A DNA stretch of 64,000 nt, taken from NCBI GenBank assembly GCA_964471405.1, contig CAYYGH010000001.1, forward strand, positions 1-64,000, in the 5' to 3' direction. The notes beneath the pieces were generated by a model. That model searched no databases, was not told the origin of the DNA, and worked only from the letters and a program-made list of their open reading frames with translations. The DNA comes from J084 sp964471405. GTDB lineage: Bacteria > Pseudomonadota > Alphaproteobacteria > Sphingomonadales > Rhodothalassiaceae. Positions 8,046 through 16,637 of this stretch are shown here, piece after piece. Within the stretch, counting starts at the first letter, position 1; each line of letters opens with the position of its first letter. The position numbers and the translations under genes are program-made.

Positions 8046-9044
8046 TCAGACCTTGAGGATCTGCTTGCCGCGGTTTTCGCCCGTGAACAGGCGCAGGAAG
8101 GCCCGTGGCGCGTTTTCGAAGCCCTCCATCACGTCCTCGCGATAGACGAGGCGGCCGTCGGCGATCCAGCGGGCGAGCCGGCGCTGGACCTTGTCGAACT
8201 CGGCGGCGAAATCCGTGACGATGAAGCCCTCCATGCGCGCCCGGCGCAGAATGAGGTTGAGATAGCGCTTCGGGCCATAGGTGTCGCGGGTGTTGTACTG
8301 CGAGATCGCGCCGCAGACCACGATCCGGGCATGATGGGCGATGCGTGCCAGCACCGCATCCAGGATCGGGCCGCCGACATTGTCATAGAAGATGTCGATG
8401 CCCTCGGGCGCGAGCTCGTCGAGGCGGGCGCCCACGTCCTCGTTTTTGTAGTCGATGACGCCGTCGGCCTTCAGCTCCTCGCGCAGGAAGGCGCATTTCT
8501 CGGGCCCGCCGGCGATGCCGATGACCTTCAGCCCCATGATCCGGCCGAGCTGGACGACGGTCGAGCCCGTCGATCCGGCGGCCGCCGAGACCACGAGCGT
8601 CTCGCCGGCGGCCGGCCGGCCGATCCGCATCAGACCGAAATAGGCGGTCAGCCCCGTGATCCCGAGAATGCCGAGGGTTGCCGTCGGCGGCACGCCCTGC
8701 GGGATCTTGCGCAAGATTCGCGCCGGCACCACCGCCAGCGTCTGCCAGCCGATGAGGCCGACGACGAGATCGCCCGGGGCGAAGCGCGGATCACCGCTGG
8801 CCACCACCTCCGCGACCGCGTTGCCCGGCATCACGCCGCCGACCTCGGTGGGTGCGACATAGTCGGCCAGATTGTCCATCCAGGAGCGCTGGGCCGGATC
8901 GAAACCGAGCCAGCGCACGCGGACCTTCACCTCGCCCGGGCCCGGCTCGCCCACCGCGCGCTCTTCGAGGCGGAAATGCTCCTCGCCCACGGGCCCGCCG
9001 CCCGGCCGCTTCGCGATCACCCATACCTTCGCCGTTTCAGACAT
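8046..9044 (-). CDS. Zinc-less MDR NADP-dependent oxidoreductase (CurA / alkenal reductase type)
   Basis: A 332-residue member of the medium-chain dehydrogenase/reductase superfamily of the 2-alkenal / prostaglandin reductase branch, which reduces activated C=C bonds with NADPH in the cytosol. Evidence: start MSETAKVWVIAKRPGG, the early motif RSWMDNLADYV, and nucleotide-binding VVSAAAGSTGSTVVQLG, then YDNVGG and CGAISQYN. No zinc-binding cysteine set is present. The branch usually has AGAVGS in the Rossmann loop; AGSTGS is a mild variant. The start is preceded by GGGAAAGG. It reads away from its neighbours and appears monocistronic. Confidence 0.92.
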   Translation of the reverse strand: MSETAKVWVIAKRPGGGPVGEEHFRLEERAVGEPGPGEVKVRVRWLGFDPAQRSWMDNLADYVAPTEVGGVMPGNAVAEVVASGDPRFAPGDLVVGLIGWQTLAVVPARILRKIPQGVPPTATLGILGITGLTAYFGLMRIGRPAAGETLVVSAAAGSTGSTVVQLGRIMGLKVIGIAGGPEKCAFLREELKADGVIDYKNEDVGARLDELAPEGIDIFYDNVGGPILDAVLARIAHHARIVVCGAISQYNTRDTYGPKRYLNLILRRARMEGFIVTDFAAEFDKVQRRLARWIADGRLVYREDVMEGFENAPRAFLRLFTGENRGKQILKV

Positions 9045-9288
9045 GTCGGAACCTTTCCCGATCGAGAAGATCAACGCGGATCATGATCGCCCGGTGAAGA
9101 GTCGAAGATGTCCGGGCCTGTCGGAGTCCGGCATAAACCGGGCCGCATCGAAAGGCCAGCTGCCGGTTCCGAAAGCGGATCTTCATGCCGAAGGGGGAAA
9201 TCGGTAAGAAAGGAGATCGGAAGCTGAAAAAAAACCTCTCCCCATCATGGACTGGACGGGGAGCAGGGCACGCATTCGGGCCGGCCGC

Positions 9289-9456
9289 TCAGGCTGCACG
9301 TGGCAGCGCACGATCCTCTCGCGTCTTCTTGCAGCCACGCCGCTGATTCGAGCCGAAGAAGGAGGTTTTCCTGAATTCCTCCAGCCCCATTGTCTCAAGC
9401 GCTTCGCGCACTGCTTCCTGAAGAAGCGCTTTCAGCTTGTTCTTGTCCCTGATCAT
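9289..9456 (-). CDS. Small basic/helical protein of unknown function
   Basis: A possible 55-residue protein starting MIRDKNKLKALLQEAVREAL, an amphipathic helix, with a basic Cys-containing tail (QRRGCKKTRED). A GAGG eight bases before the ATG supports translation; an upstream in-frame ATG at 9507 would add 17 residues but lacks a ribosome site. It lies downstream of the 170-residue unknown gene on the same strand, in the same lower-GC patch, so the two may belong together. No family recognised; it could also be non-coding. Confidence 0.4.
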   Translation of the reverse strand: MIRDKNKLKALLQEAVREALETMGLEEFRKTSFFGSNQRRGCKKTREDRALPRAA

Positions 9457-9626
9457 GGCCAAGGCCTCATTTGCGATACTGCATAACGCAGCAGTGCCAA
9501 CTCTCATGCACTAGCATCAAGGGATTAATAGATGATTTCCCTGTTCCTGTGCAAGGGCAATTGCTGGGAATTTCGTGTCACATGCCGTTTCCAGATTTCC
9601 TCGGTCACGGCAAGCAAACCGCTTGC

Positions 9627-10139
9627 TCATTTCGTGATGTAAAGCCAGGCGCCACGCATTTCCAGAATCCTGAAGACTCCTCTCCGTTCAAGAGAGTCAC
9701 GCAAGGTTTTGAAAAACTGGCGATCGGCCGGACTCCGGAAGTGGAACTTGATGTGGGGGGCGACCATCTCCGTTTCTGAAAGCTTCAAAATTCCGTCAAG
9801 GAGCTCGGTGAGAACTCTTTCATAGTCCTCAAGCGGTCTGTCCCCAAAATCCAGTCGTGGTGAGAGCACCAGATGGCGGACACGCAGAACCATTCCGTCA
9901 TAGCCGGGCAAGTGGGTTCGATTGACCTGACAGACGGCCTGGTAATGACCATCAAGAAAGAGGGAAACAACTCGTGCCCGGTCTGCAGGGGGTGCTTCTT
10001 CTATCAACTCCTCCAGAACCGGCAGAGCATCACATGCATAATCTTCGAACTCTTCGCCGAAGCTGACACAGGCATCCTGCCATTGCCGCACGAGCTGGTC
10101 CCAGCTTCCATCAGTTTTCTGAAGATGGCGCAGTGTCAT
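9627..10139 (-). CDS. Unknown protein, possibly GNAT-like fold
   Basis: A 170-residue soluble, acidic protein. An N-terminal helical part (WDQLVRQWQDACVSFGEEFE...VLEELIEEAPPADRA) is followed by strands (LFLDGHYQAVCQVN, GYDGMVLRVRHLVLSP) and a C-terminal helix/strand ending AWLYITK. The strand-strand-LRVRHLVLSP arrangement recalls an N-acetyltransferase core, but no acetyl-CoA R/QxxGxG/A loop is visible, so this is only a suggestion. The start is supported by GGAGGGG about eight bases upstream. Base composition is near 50 percent GC against clearly higher neighbours, hinting at acquisition. A short hairpin (GCAAGC, loop, GCTTGC, at 9610-9626) abuts the stop codon. Confidence 0.65.
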   Translation of the reverse strand: MTLRHLQKTDGSWDQLVRQWQDACVSFGEEFEDYACDALPVLEELIEEAPPADRARVVSLFLDGHYQAVCQVNRTHLPGYDGMVLRVRHLVLSPRLDFGDRPLEDYERVLTELLDGILKLSETEMVAPHIKFHFRSPADRQFFKTLRDSLERRGVFRILEMRGAWLYITK

Positions 10140-10576
10140 GGCCAGACCCCTCCACCAGCCGTTCCTTCCCACCCGAAGCCCGTTTAGCTGGCGGGGAAAT
10201 TCCGGGTCAAGCAGTCAGCCGGGGGCAGATGTTCCGTTTTTTCGGGACCCCACGGGCCGGCAGCCGTTTGGGGGCGCTTTTCTGCTCCATCCTTTGGGGC
10301 CGTGGGAAAAGGGCGGGGCGGGGATACCGGTCGGAGGAAGGCTAGCGGGTGGCTCTGCCCATGTTGCGCTCTGCTGGATGGGAGGCGGGAGCAGACTGGC
10401 ACTGCGACCGTCTTCTGCCTGGGGTGCCATGGCGGCTCCGCCCGGCCGGGGCGTGCTCTTGCATTGCGCGCATTGGCCGGGCTTTACATGGCCTGCGGCT
10501 TGTCGCTATGTGGCGCCGCGGCAGGCAGGGCAGGGCTCGTTTCGGAAGGTGGGCAGCCCCTCTTCCTGCCGGCGGA
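10140..10576. other. 437-base intergenic region before tRNA-Gln
   Basis: No gene seen. Short open frames exist on both strands but are Pro/Arg/Gly-rich, lack ribosome sites and overlap one another. It probably contains the tRNA promoter, which I cannot place with confidence. Confidence 0.5.
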
Positions 10577-10650
10577 TGGGGCGTAGCCAAGCGGTAAGGC
10601 AACGGGTTTTGGTCCCGTGATCGCAGGTTCGAATCCTGCCGCCCCAGCCA
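10577..10650 (+). tRNA. tRNA-Gln (anticodon UUG)
   Basis: A 74-base tRNA. The acceptor stem TGGGGCG pairs with CGCCCCA; the D arm reads AGCCAAGCGGTAAGGC, the anticodon arm ACGGG-TTTTGGT-CCCGT places TTG as the anticodon, and the T arm GCAGG-TTCGAAT-CCTGC is canonical. The discriminator is G and the CCA end is encoded. No intron or variable-arm oddity. Confidence 0.98.
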
Positions 10651-11451
10651 GACCTCATGCAAACCGCACCCCGATGGGCCGGCCGCCCGGATGAAGGGCG
10701 GCGCTGTGCGACAATGGGGGATGCGCGCGCGGAAGCATCCCCCCGCCTGCCCGGGCGGGCCTGCCGGAAAGGTGCCGCGCGTGCTGCCCGGGCAGGCAGC
10801 AGAGCGCTTGCAGCCGACCGTCTTTCCTCCCGCAGCGCCGGCGGCGCCTTGGTGGACGTCTTCGACAAAGTTCGACAAAGAAAGAGGGCTTTTGCCGAAG
10901 AGCGGCCTCGGCGGGCACCAGCCGTTGCCGGGCGGGGAAAGGCCCGCCTCGGGCCGGGGGCCTCAAGAGCAGTCCTTCGGCCGCAGCCGCCAGTGCCATC
11001 CGCCTGCCCATGCATGCCGCGAAAATGAAGATCCCCCGCGAACCGGGAATGGTCCGCGGGGGCTCCAGGCTGAAGGCTCCAAGGCAAGTGGGTCGGAACA
11101 GGGGGAACGTCGTGGTTCCTTCAGCCCAAAGTCGCTGCCGGCCTGTTGGCCGATCACATTGCCCATGCACTCGCAGGCGATCCTACTCAAGTTGTGGACA
11201 TCTGTCGCATCACATCTCTCTCGCGGCCGTTCACAATCGCGTGAGGAAGCCGATCTGCCGGCCGGATGCCGCCCGATCACCTCACTCTTGCCGGCCGCCC
11301 GGGGCGGATGGCCGCATTTGTCTCTAGGCAAGAGGGGCATTCTTGTGGTTTACCTCCTCTCCGGCTCCGGAGAGGACGGGCCCCGGGAGGGCCGGGCATC
11401 CTGCCGTCCGGGCCGTCAGGGAAGAGAAACCGAAGGGGAGAGAACGGGACC
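10651..11451. other. 801-base intergenic region between tRNA-Gln and POT transporter
   Basis: No credible coding sequence. It contains a direct decamer repeat TTCGACAAAG (about 10860-10880), a densely structured segment (11031-11126, listed separately) and TGCCCATGCA in direct orientation at 11005-11014 and 11160-11169, 155 bases apart and flanking that segment. The last part should contain the promoter of the peptide transporter. Confidence 0.5.
11031..11126. ncRNA. Candidate structured RNA or cis-element (unassigned)
   Basis: Two strong stems lie side by side. CCCCCGCG (11033-11040) pairs with CGCGGGGG (11055-11062), with an inner ACC/GGT. GGCTGAAGG (11068-11076) pairs perfectly with CCTTCAGCC (11118-11126), and inside it on the minus strand GGAAC-N6-GTTCC forms a further hairpin. 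The fold works on either strand, so direction is not decided. No tmRNA, SRP or RNase P signature was recognised; a 6S-like RNA was considered but not established. Confidence 0.35.
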
Positions 11452-13191
11452 ATGGGGACCGCGACAGGGACGGACGCGAGAAATGGCGACATCCTGGGCC
11501 ATCCGCGAGGGCTGTGGTGGCTGTTCACCATCGAGATGTGGGAGCGCTTCGCCTATTACGGCATGCGGGCGCTGCTGGTTCTGTATCTGACCAAATTCTT
11601 CTTCTTCAGTGACGAGTTTTCCTACGGGCTCTACGGTGCCTTCACCTCGCTCGTCTATCTGACCCCGCTCGTGGGCGGTCTGCTGGCGGACAAGTATCTC
11701 GGCCAGCGCAAGGCCGTCGGCTTCGGCGCGATCCTGATGGCGGTCGGATATTTCCTGCTGTCCTACGGTGGCCCGGCTCCCCAGCCCGTCCTGGTCCATG
11801 ACGGGCACAGCTATCCCATGGAGATCGTGGAAGAGGGCGACCACGTCCAGCGCTATGTGCTGCTGGAGGATGGCCGCCATGCCCTGCGTCCCAATTCGGA
11901 CGGGGCCATCATCGTCGAGAATTCGGACGGCAGCGTGCTGCCCGCGGAGCTTGAGAAGGGCAGCTACCGCTTCGATGCCAAGCGCGATCCCTTCTGGGTG
12001 GACATGATGTTTCTGGCGCTGGCGATCGTCATCATCGGCAACGGCTTCTTCAAGCCCAACATCTCGACCATGGTGGGGGCGCTCTACGGGCCGGGAGACG
12101 GCCGTCGGGATGGCGGATTTACGATCTTCTACATGGGGATCAATCTGGGCTCGATCTTCTCGACGATCCTCAGCCCGCTGATCGCCGTCCAGTTCGGGTT
12201 CGCCTACGGCTTTCTGTCGGCCGCGATCGGCATGGCGCTCTCCTGGATCATCAACGAGATCTCGACCAGAAAGCTCGGCGACCTCGGCGCGCCGCCCGAT
12301 CCGGAGCTGCTCAAGCGGCCCCTGTTTCTGGGCTTGAACCGGGAATGGACGATCTACCTGCTGGCGCTGCTTTCGGTGGGCTTCGTCTGGCTGCTTGTTC
12401 AGTATCAGAAGATTGCGGGCACCTTCCTGATCGGCTCCACCATCGTGGCCTTCATCGGCGTGGTCGGATACTCCTTCATCTACTGTTCGCGGGTCGAGCG
12501 GGACCGGATGCTGGTGGCCGTCATTTTGACCATGTTCTCGATCCTGTTCTGGGCGCTGTTCGAGCAGGCGGGCTCCTCGCTTACCCTCTTTGCCGAACGC
12601 AACACCGATCGCGTGATCGAGATCTTCGGCTGGACCTACGAGATGCCGGCCGGGCAGGTGCAGGTCTTCAACCCGCTGTTCGTGGTGCTGCTGGCGGTGC
12701 CGTTCAGCGTGATGTGGACGCGGCTTGCCGCAAAGGGGCGCGAGCCCTCGACCCCGGTCAAGTTTTCGCTCGGCCTGATGCAGGTGGGCCTCGGATTTCT
12801 CGTGCTGGTCTGGGGCAGCCAGATGTCGGTGGGACCGGATTTCAAGGTGCCGCTGATCTGGCTGGCGCTGGCCTATCTGCTGCACACCACCGGCGAGCTG
12901 TGCCTGTCGCCCGTCGGCCTGTCGATGATCACCAAGCTGTCGGTGCCGCGGCTTGTGGGGCTGATGATGGGCGTCTGGTTCCTGTCCAGCTCGCTTGCCC
13001 AGTATGCGGCCGGGCTGATCGCCAAGCTGTCGGCCGTTGAGACGGTGGGAGGTGAGGTGCTGGATCCCGGCAAGGCATTGGCCACCTATCTGGACGTGTT
13101 CTGGACGATCGGCCTGGTGGCGGTGGTGATCGGGGTGTTCCTGTTCCTGATCTCGCCCCTCATCCGCCGGATGATGCATGGCGTGAACTGA
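11452..13191 (+). CDS. POT/PTR2-family proton-coupled oligopeptide transporter with large loop insert
   Basis: A 579-residue inner-membrane MFS protein that should import di- or tripeptides with protons. Family signatures are clear: WERFAYYGMRALLVLYL in helix 1 (the ExxERFxYYG motif) and GNGFFKPNIST after helix 4. Between helices 3 and 4, roughly residues 105-180, is a hydrophilic insert of about 75 residues rich in Asp/Glu/Ser (for example GDHVQRYVLLEDGRHAL). By the family topology this loop is periplasmic; similar inserts occur in some proteobacterial POT proteins. GGGGAGAG lies about ten bases before the ATG. Single gene, followed by a hairpin at 13201. Confidence 0.94.
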   Translation: MGTATGTDARNGDILGHPRGLWWLFTIEMWERFAYYGMRALLVLYLTKFFFFSDEFSYGLYGAFTSLVYLTPLVGGLLADKYLGQRKAVGFGAILMAVGYFLLSYGGPAPQPVLVHDGHSYPMEIVEEGDHVQRYVLLEDGRHALRPNSDGAIIVENSDGSVLPAELEKGSYRFDAKRDPFWVDMMFLALAIVIIGNGFFKPNISTMVGALYGPGDGRRDGGFTIFYMGINLGSIFSTILSPLIAVQFGFAYGFLSAAIGMALSWIINEISTRKLGDLGAPPDPELLKRPLFLGLNREWTIYLLALLSVGFVWLLVQYQKIAGTFLIGSTIVAFIGVVGYSFIYCSRVERDRMLVAVILTMFSILFWALFEQAGSSLTLFAERNTDRVIEIFGWTYEMPAGQVQVFNPLFVVLLAVPFSVMWTRLAAKGREPSTPVKFSLGLMQVGLGFLVLVWGSQMSVGPDFKVPLIWLALAYLLHTTGELCLSPVGLSMITKLSVPRLVGLMMGVWFLSSSLAQYAAGLIAKLSAVETVGGEVLDPGKALATYLDVFWTIGLVAVVIGVFLFLISPLIRRMMHGVN

Positions 13192-13200
13192 AACGGACTT

Positions 13201-13217
13201 GGGGGCGTTCCGCCCCC
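13201..13217 (+). terminator. Hairpin after POT transporter
   Basis: GGGGGCG-TTC-CGCCCCC, a seven-pair perfect stem ten bases after the stop codon. There is no T-run, so it may act as an RNA-stabilising 3' hairpin instead of an intrinsic terminator. Confidence 0.5.
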
Positions 13218-13463
13218 GGTCGCACCACCCGGCAGGGAGAGCAGGCCTGCGGCATGCGCCGCACCCCCGTTTCCCACGCCGGAGAAGGGGGATGGCCGAT
13301 GCGGCCGGCCTTGCCCCGCCCCTTCAGCGATGGTTTAGTTGTCTGGAGGGGCGGCGCGCGCTTTCCTGCCGTCAAGATGCGGTGCGACGGCGTGGGCCCA
13401 TGCCGGAAGGCGGGGCCGTGCAGTCGCCGCGGCCGGGTGCAGGGCGAAGGGAGGATGAGGCAG

Positions 13464-14924
13464 ATGAATGTCCTGGGCAGAGCGCAGGTGGTGGTCAGTG
13501 CCGCCCTCGCGCTGGTGCTGGCGGCCTGTGCGGCGGAGGTCAACATCGCCACGCAGGCTCCCGTAGCGCAAGGCAAAGCCGGCGGGCAGGAAAGGCGGGC
13601 GGCGGAGATGCCGCCGGAAGATCCCTATCCCTCCCGCTATCGGCCGGCCGAGCACGCCCCCTTCGTGATCCGCAACGTTACCATCTGGGATGGACGCGGG
13701 CATGAATGGAAGAAGGGGGCGATCTATGTCCGCGACCACCGCATCGTCGCTGTCGGCCCCGAAAGCGAAGTCCGTGTTCCCGATGGCGTGAAGGTGATCG
13801 ATGGGGCGGGCGGCTATCTCACGCCGGGAATCATCGATGTGCACAGCCATCTGGGCGTCTACCCCTCGCCTGCGCTTCGGGCGACATCCGACGGCAACGA
13901 GATGACCGATCCCAATACCGCCGAAGTCTGGGCCGAGCATTCCGTCTGGCCGCAGGACCCGGGCTTCATCCGGGCGCTGGCCGGCGGGGTGACGACGCTG
14001 CAGATCCTGCCCGGCTCCGCCAATCTGTTCGGCGGGCGCTCGGTGGTGCTCAAGAATGTCCGGGCACGCACCGTCCAGGAGATGAAGTTTCCGGGCGCTC
14101 CCTATGGGCTGAAGATGGCCTGTGGGGAAAATCCGAAGCGGCTGTATGGCTCGAAGGGGCGCAAGCCGTCCACGCGCATGGGCAATTTTGCCGGCTACCG
14201 CAGCGCCTGGATCAAGGCGCAAGAATACAAGCGTCAGTGGGATGCGTATCGCCGGAAGCTTGCCAGGGGCGAAAAGGCCAAGCCGCCCAGGCGGGATCTC
14301 GAACTTGAGACGCTGGCCGGCGTGCTCGAGGGGAAGATCCTCGTCCACATGCACTGCTACCGTGGCGACGAGATGGCGCAGGTGCTCGATATGGCACGCG
14401 AGTTCGGCTACCATGTCTCGGCATTTCATCACGCGGTCGAGGCCTACAAGATTGCCGACCTGCTGGCCGCCGATGATGTCTGCGCCGCCATGTGGGCGGA
14501 CTGGTGGGGGTTCAAGCTCGAGGCCTATGACGGCATCCGCGAGAACATCCCCTTCGTGCACAAGGCCGGAGCCTGCGCGATCGTCCATTCCGATTCCGCC
14601 ATCGGCATCCAGCGCCTCAATCAGGAGGCGGCCAAGGCCTGGGCCGACGGCCGGCGCGCAGGGGTGACGATCTCGAAGGCCGAAGCCTGGAAATGGCTCA
14701 GCTACAATCCTGCGCGCTCTTTGGGCATTGCGGATGTGACAGGCAGTCTTGCACCGGGCATGGCCGCTGATCTTGTGCTGTGGAACGGTGACCCCTTCTC
14801 CGTCTACACCAAGGCGGCCCAGGTCTACATCGATGGCGTCAAGCAATGGGATCTGAGCGATCCTGGCTATCAGCCGGTCAGTGACTTCGAGCTTGGCCAG
14901 CCCGGGGAGGGAGACGCGAAATGA
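13464..14924 (+). CDS. Exported lipoprotein amidohydrolase (metal-dependent)
   Basis: A 486-residue amidohydrolase-superfamily protein. The N-terminus has a hydrophobic core ending in a lipobox (LVLAAC), so it is probably a periplasmic, membrane-anchored lipoprotein. The composite-domain strand FVIRNVTIWDG, the metal motif GIIDVHSHLG (HxH near residues 127-129), later His in HMHCYRGDEM and SAFHHAVEA, and Asp in IVHSDSAIG give the full ligand set of an imidazolonepropionase/prolidase-like enzyme. The start at 13464 has GGGAGG at a normal distance; an ATG nine bases earlier sits too close to it. It overlaps the next gene by ATGA. The substrate is unknown; a peptide or cyclic amide is plausible. 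Confidence 0.9.
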   Translation: MNVLGRAQVVVSAALALVLAACAAEVNIATQAPVAQGKAGGQERRAAEMPPEDPYPSRYRPAEHAPFVIRNVTIWDGRGHEWKKGAIYVRDHRIVAVGPESEVRVPDGVKVIDGAGGYLTPGIIDVHSHLGVYPSPALRATSDGNEMTDPNTAEVWAEHSVWPQDPGFIRALAGGVTTLQILPGSANLFGGRSVVLKNVRARTVQEMKFPGAPYGLKMACGENPKRLYGSKGRKPSTRMGNFAGYRSAWIKAQEYKRQWDAYRRKLARGEKAKPPRRDLELETLAGVLEGKILVHMHCYRGDEMAQVLDMAREFGYHVSAFHHAVEAYKIADLLAADDVCAAMWADWWGFKLEAYDGIRENIPFVHKAGACAIVHSDSAIGIQRLNQEAAKAWADGRRAGVTISKAEAWKWLSYNPARSLGIADVTGSLAPGMAADLVLWNGDPFSVYTKAAQVYIDGVKQWDLSDPGYQPVSDFELGQPGEGDAK

Positions 14925-16270
14925 GGCGGGAGACAGGCACGAAGATGATGACGCGCCCGTGCGGCCGTGGGGGCATGGTTCTGATGGCCGCACTTCTGTT
15001 CATCCTGGGGCTGGCGGAGCCGGTTCTGGCCCGGGATGTCCCGGCGCGCGGGCGCGGGGTGGCGATTCTGGGAGGGCGGATCGTCACCGTCGGCCCGCAG
15101 GGCGTGATCGAGGAAGGCAGCGTGTTCATCGGCAGGACCGGCCGGATCGAGAAGGTGATTGCGGGCACGCCCCGGACCATTCCGCGCGGCTACATGCGGA
15201 TCAATGCCCGTGGCAAATGGGTGACACCCGGAATCTTCGCCGCCTTCAGCCGGTTGGGTGTGGTGGAAATCTCGCTTGCCCGCTCAGCCAATGACGACAA
15301 TGTCGAAGGAGGGCCCCTTCATGCCGCCTTCGACATTTCCTGGGGCGTCAATCCGCGGGCGACCAGTATCGCCATCAACCGCATTGCCGGAATCACCCGG
15401 GCTGCCGTCTCGCCGGCAAGGGGCGACAATGTCTTCGCCGGTTTCGGGGCGCTGATTCATCTGGGGATCGCCGACGACATCGTCACGAGAAGAAAGGCTT
15501 TCGCCGTCGCCTATCTGGGTGATGCGGGAGCCGAGGTTGCCGGCGGCGCGCGCGGTGGTGCGGTGGTCTATCTGGTGACCGCGCTGAAGGATGCCCGGCG
15601 CTATGCGAAGCTGCCGGCCGAGGCCGTCTTCGATGGCATCATTCCCCGCGTGGATGCCGAGGCCCTGGGGCCGGTGGTGCGGGGCGAGGTGCCGCTTGTC
15701 GTCCATGTCTCGCGCGCCAGCGACATCACCCAGCTCATTCGTCTGAAGACCGAAATCCCGACCCTCGATCTCGTGATCGCGGGCGGGGAGGAGGCCTGGC
15801 TGGTTGCCGACGAGTTGGCGAAGGCGAAGATTCCGGTGATCCTGCACCCCTTCGCCAATCTGCCGCGCAATTTCTCGATGCTGGCCGCAACCCAGATGAA
15901 TGCCGGCCGGCTGGAACGGGCGGGTGTGCTGTTTGCGATCGCGGATACCGAGGCCGACGCCCACAACCCGCGTCTCATTCCCCAGTATGCGGGCAATGCG
16001 GTGGCCAATGGTCTCAGCTGGGCGGGCGCGATCCGGGCGATCACCCGCAACCCGGCCGTCATTTTCGGGGTGGACAAGGATCTGGGTTCGCTGGAGGCCG
16101 GCAAGATCGGCGATGTCGTGGTCTGGGACGGTGATCCCCTGGAAGTCACGACCCGGCCGGAGGCGGTGGTGATCGCCGGTCAGCTCATGCCGATGGTCTC
16201 GCGGCAGACGGAGCTTCGGGATCGCTATCGCGATCTCAAGGCTTCCCGCCCCTTCGGCTACATCCGCTAG
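14921..16270 (+). CDS. Exported amidohydrolase-like protein lacking the HxH metal motif
   Basis: A 449-residue protein with a signal peptide (LMAALLFILGLAEPVLA). It has the amidohydrolase composite domain (GRIVTVGPQG...GSVFIG) and the terminal GDVVVWDGDPLEV segment, but where the family has PGIIDxHxH it reads TPGIFAAFSRLG, so both metal-binding histidines are gone. Single His residues remain in LVVHVSRASD and PVILHPFANLP, and Asp in IADTEAD. It starts inside the stop codon of the catalytic paralogue (ATGA), implying fixed-ratio co-translation. I infer a non-catalytic or altered partner subunit; loss of function is the alternative. Confidence 0.88.
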   Translation: MRRETGTKMMTRPCGRGGMVLMAALLFILGLAEPVLARDVPARGRGVAILGGRIVTVGPQGVIEEGSVFIGRTGRIEKVIAGTPRTIPRGYMRINARGKWVTPGIFAAFSRLGVVEISLARSANDDNVEGGPLHAAFDISWGVNPRATSIAINRIAGITRAAVSPARGDNVFAGFGALIHLGIADDIVTRRKAFAVAYLGDAGAEVAGGARGGAVVYLVTALKDARRYAKLPAEAVFDGIIPRVDAEALGPVVRGEVPLVVHVSRASDITQLIRLKTEIPTLDLVIAGGEEAWLVADELAKAKIPVILHPFANLPRNFSMLAATQMNAGRLERAGVLFAIADTEADAHNPRLIPQYAGNAVANGLSWAGAIRAITRNPAVIFGVDKDLGSLEAGKIGDVVVWDGDPLEVTTRPEAVVIAGQLMPMVSRQTELRDRYRDLKASRPFGYIR

Positions 16271-16637
16271 CACGCAGGATCCGCCAAGGCGCAAGGCCCC
16301 TCTTGCCCGGCGGCAGGGCATCGGCCGTCTTTGCCCGGGATGGCCGGAAGAGCGCCGGATGCCCCATGCCGCGCGGCAGCCCCATCTTCCTTCTTCCGGT
16401 CTGCGGACGATGGCCATGGCCGTGGCAGGGGCCGGAAAGAGCAGGGGGGCTGCGCCGGTCCTCCGGCCGGTATCTGTCTGCTCACGGATGCGTGCCGGCT
16501 CATGCTCGTGGTTTTCCTGTTCTCCTCCTGCCGGTTTCGTTGCTGGCGGCCGTGGTGCGGAAGGCCTAAAATGGCGGACGGCTGCGGCCCATCCTTGTGC
16601 GCGGCCGCATGCCGGCGGCATCTGGGAGGAGATGAAG
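16271..16637. other. 367-base intergenic region before GMC oxidoreductase
   Basis: No gene, repeat or clear terminator recognised. An open frame runs from 16359 into the oxidoreductase, but its first 93 residues do not resemble a GMC N-terminus and the flavin-binding domain begins after the ribosome site at 16625. Confidence 0.5.

Noticed and set aside
10860..10880. Tandem TTCGACAAAG decamer as an iteron or origin
   Set aside because: Only two units, no DnaA boxes, AT-rich unwinding region or replication gene nearby.
10577..11169. tRNA-Gln as an integration site with attachment repeat
   Set aside because: No copy of the tRNA 3' end was found downstream and no integrase gene is in the window; the 10-base TGCCCATGCA repeat does not match the tRNA.
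11010..11240. tmRNA or tryptophan-attenuator-like element on the minus strand
   Set aside because: No tRNA-like T arm with CCA end, no tag reading frame and no Trp-rich leader peptide; kept only as an unassigned structured segment.
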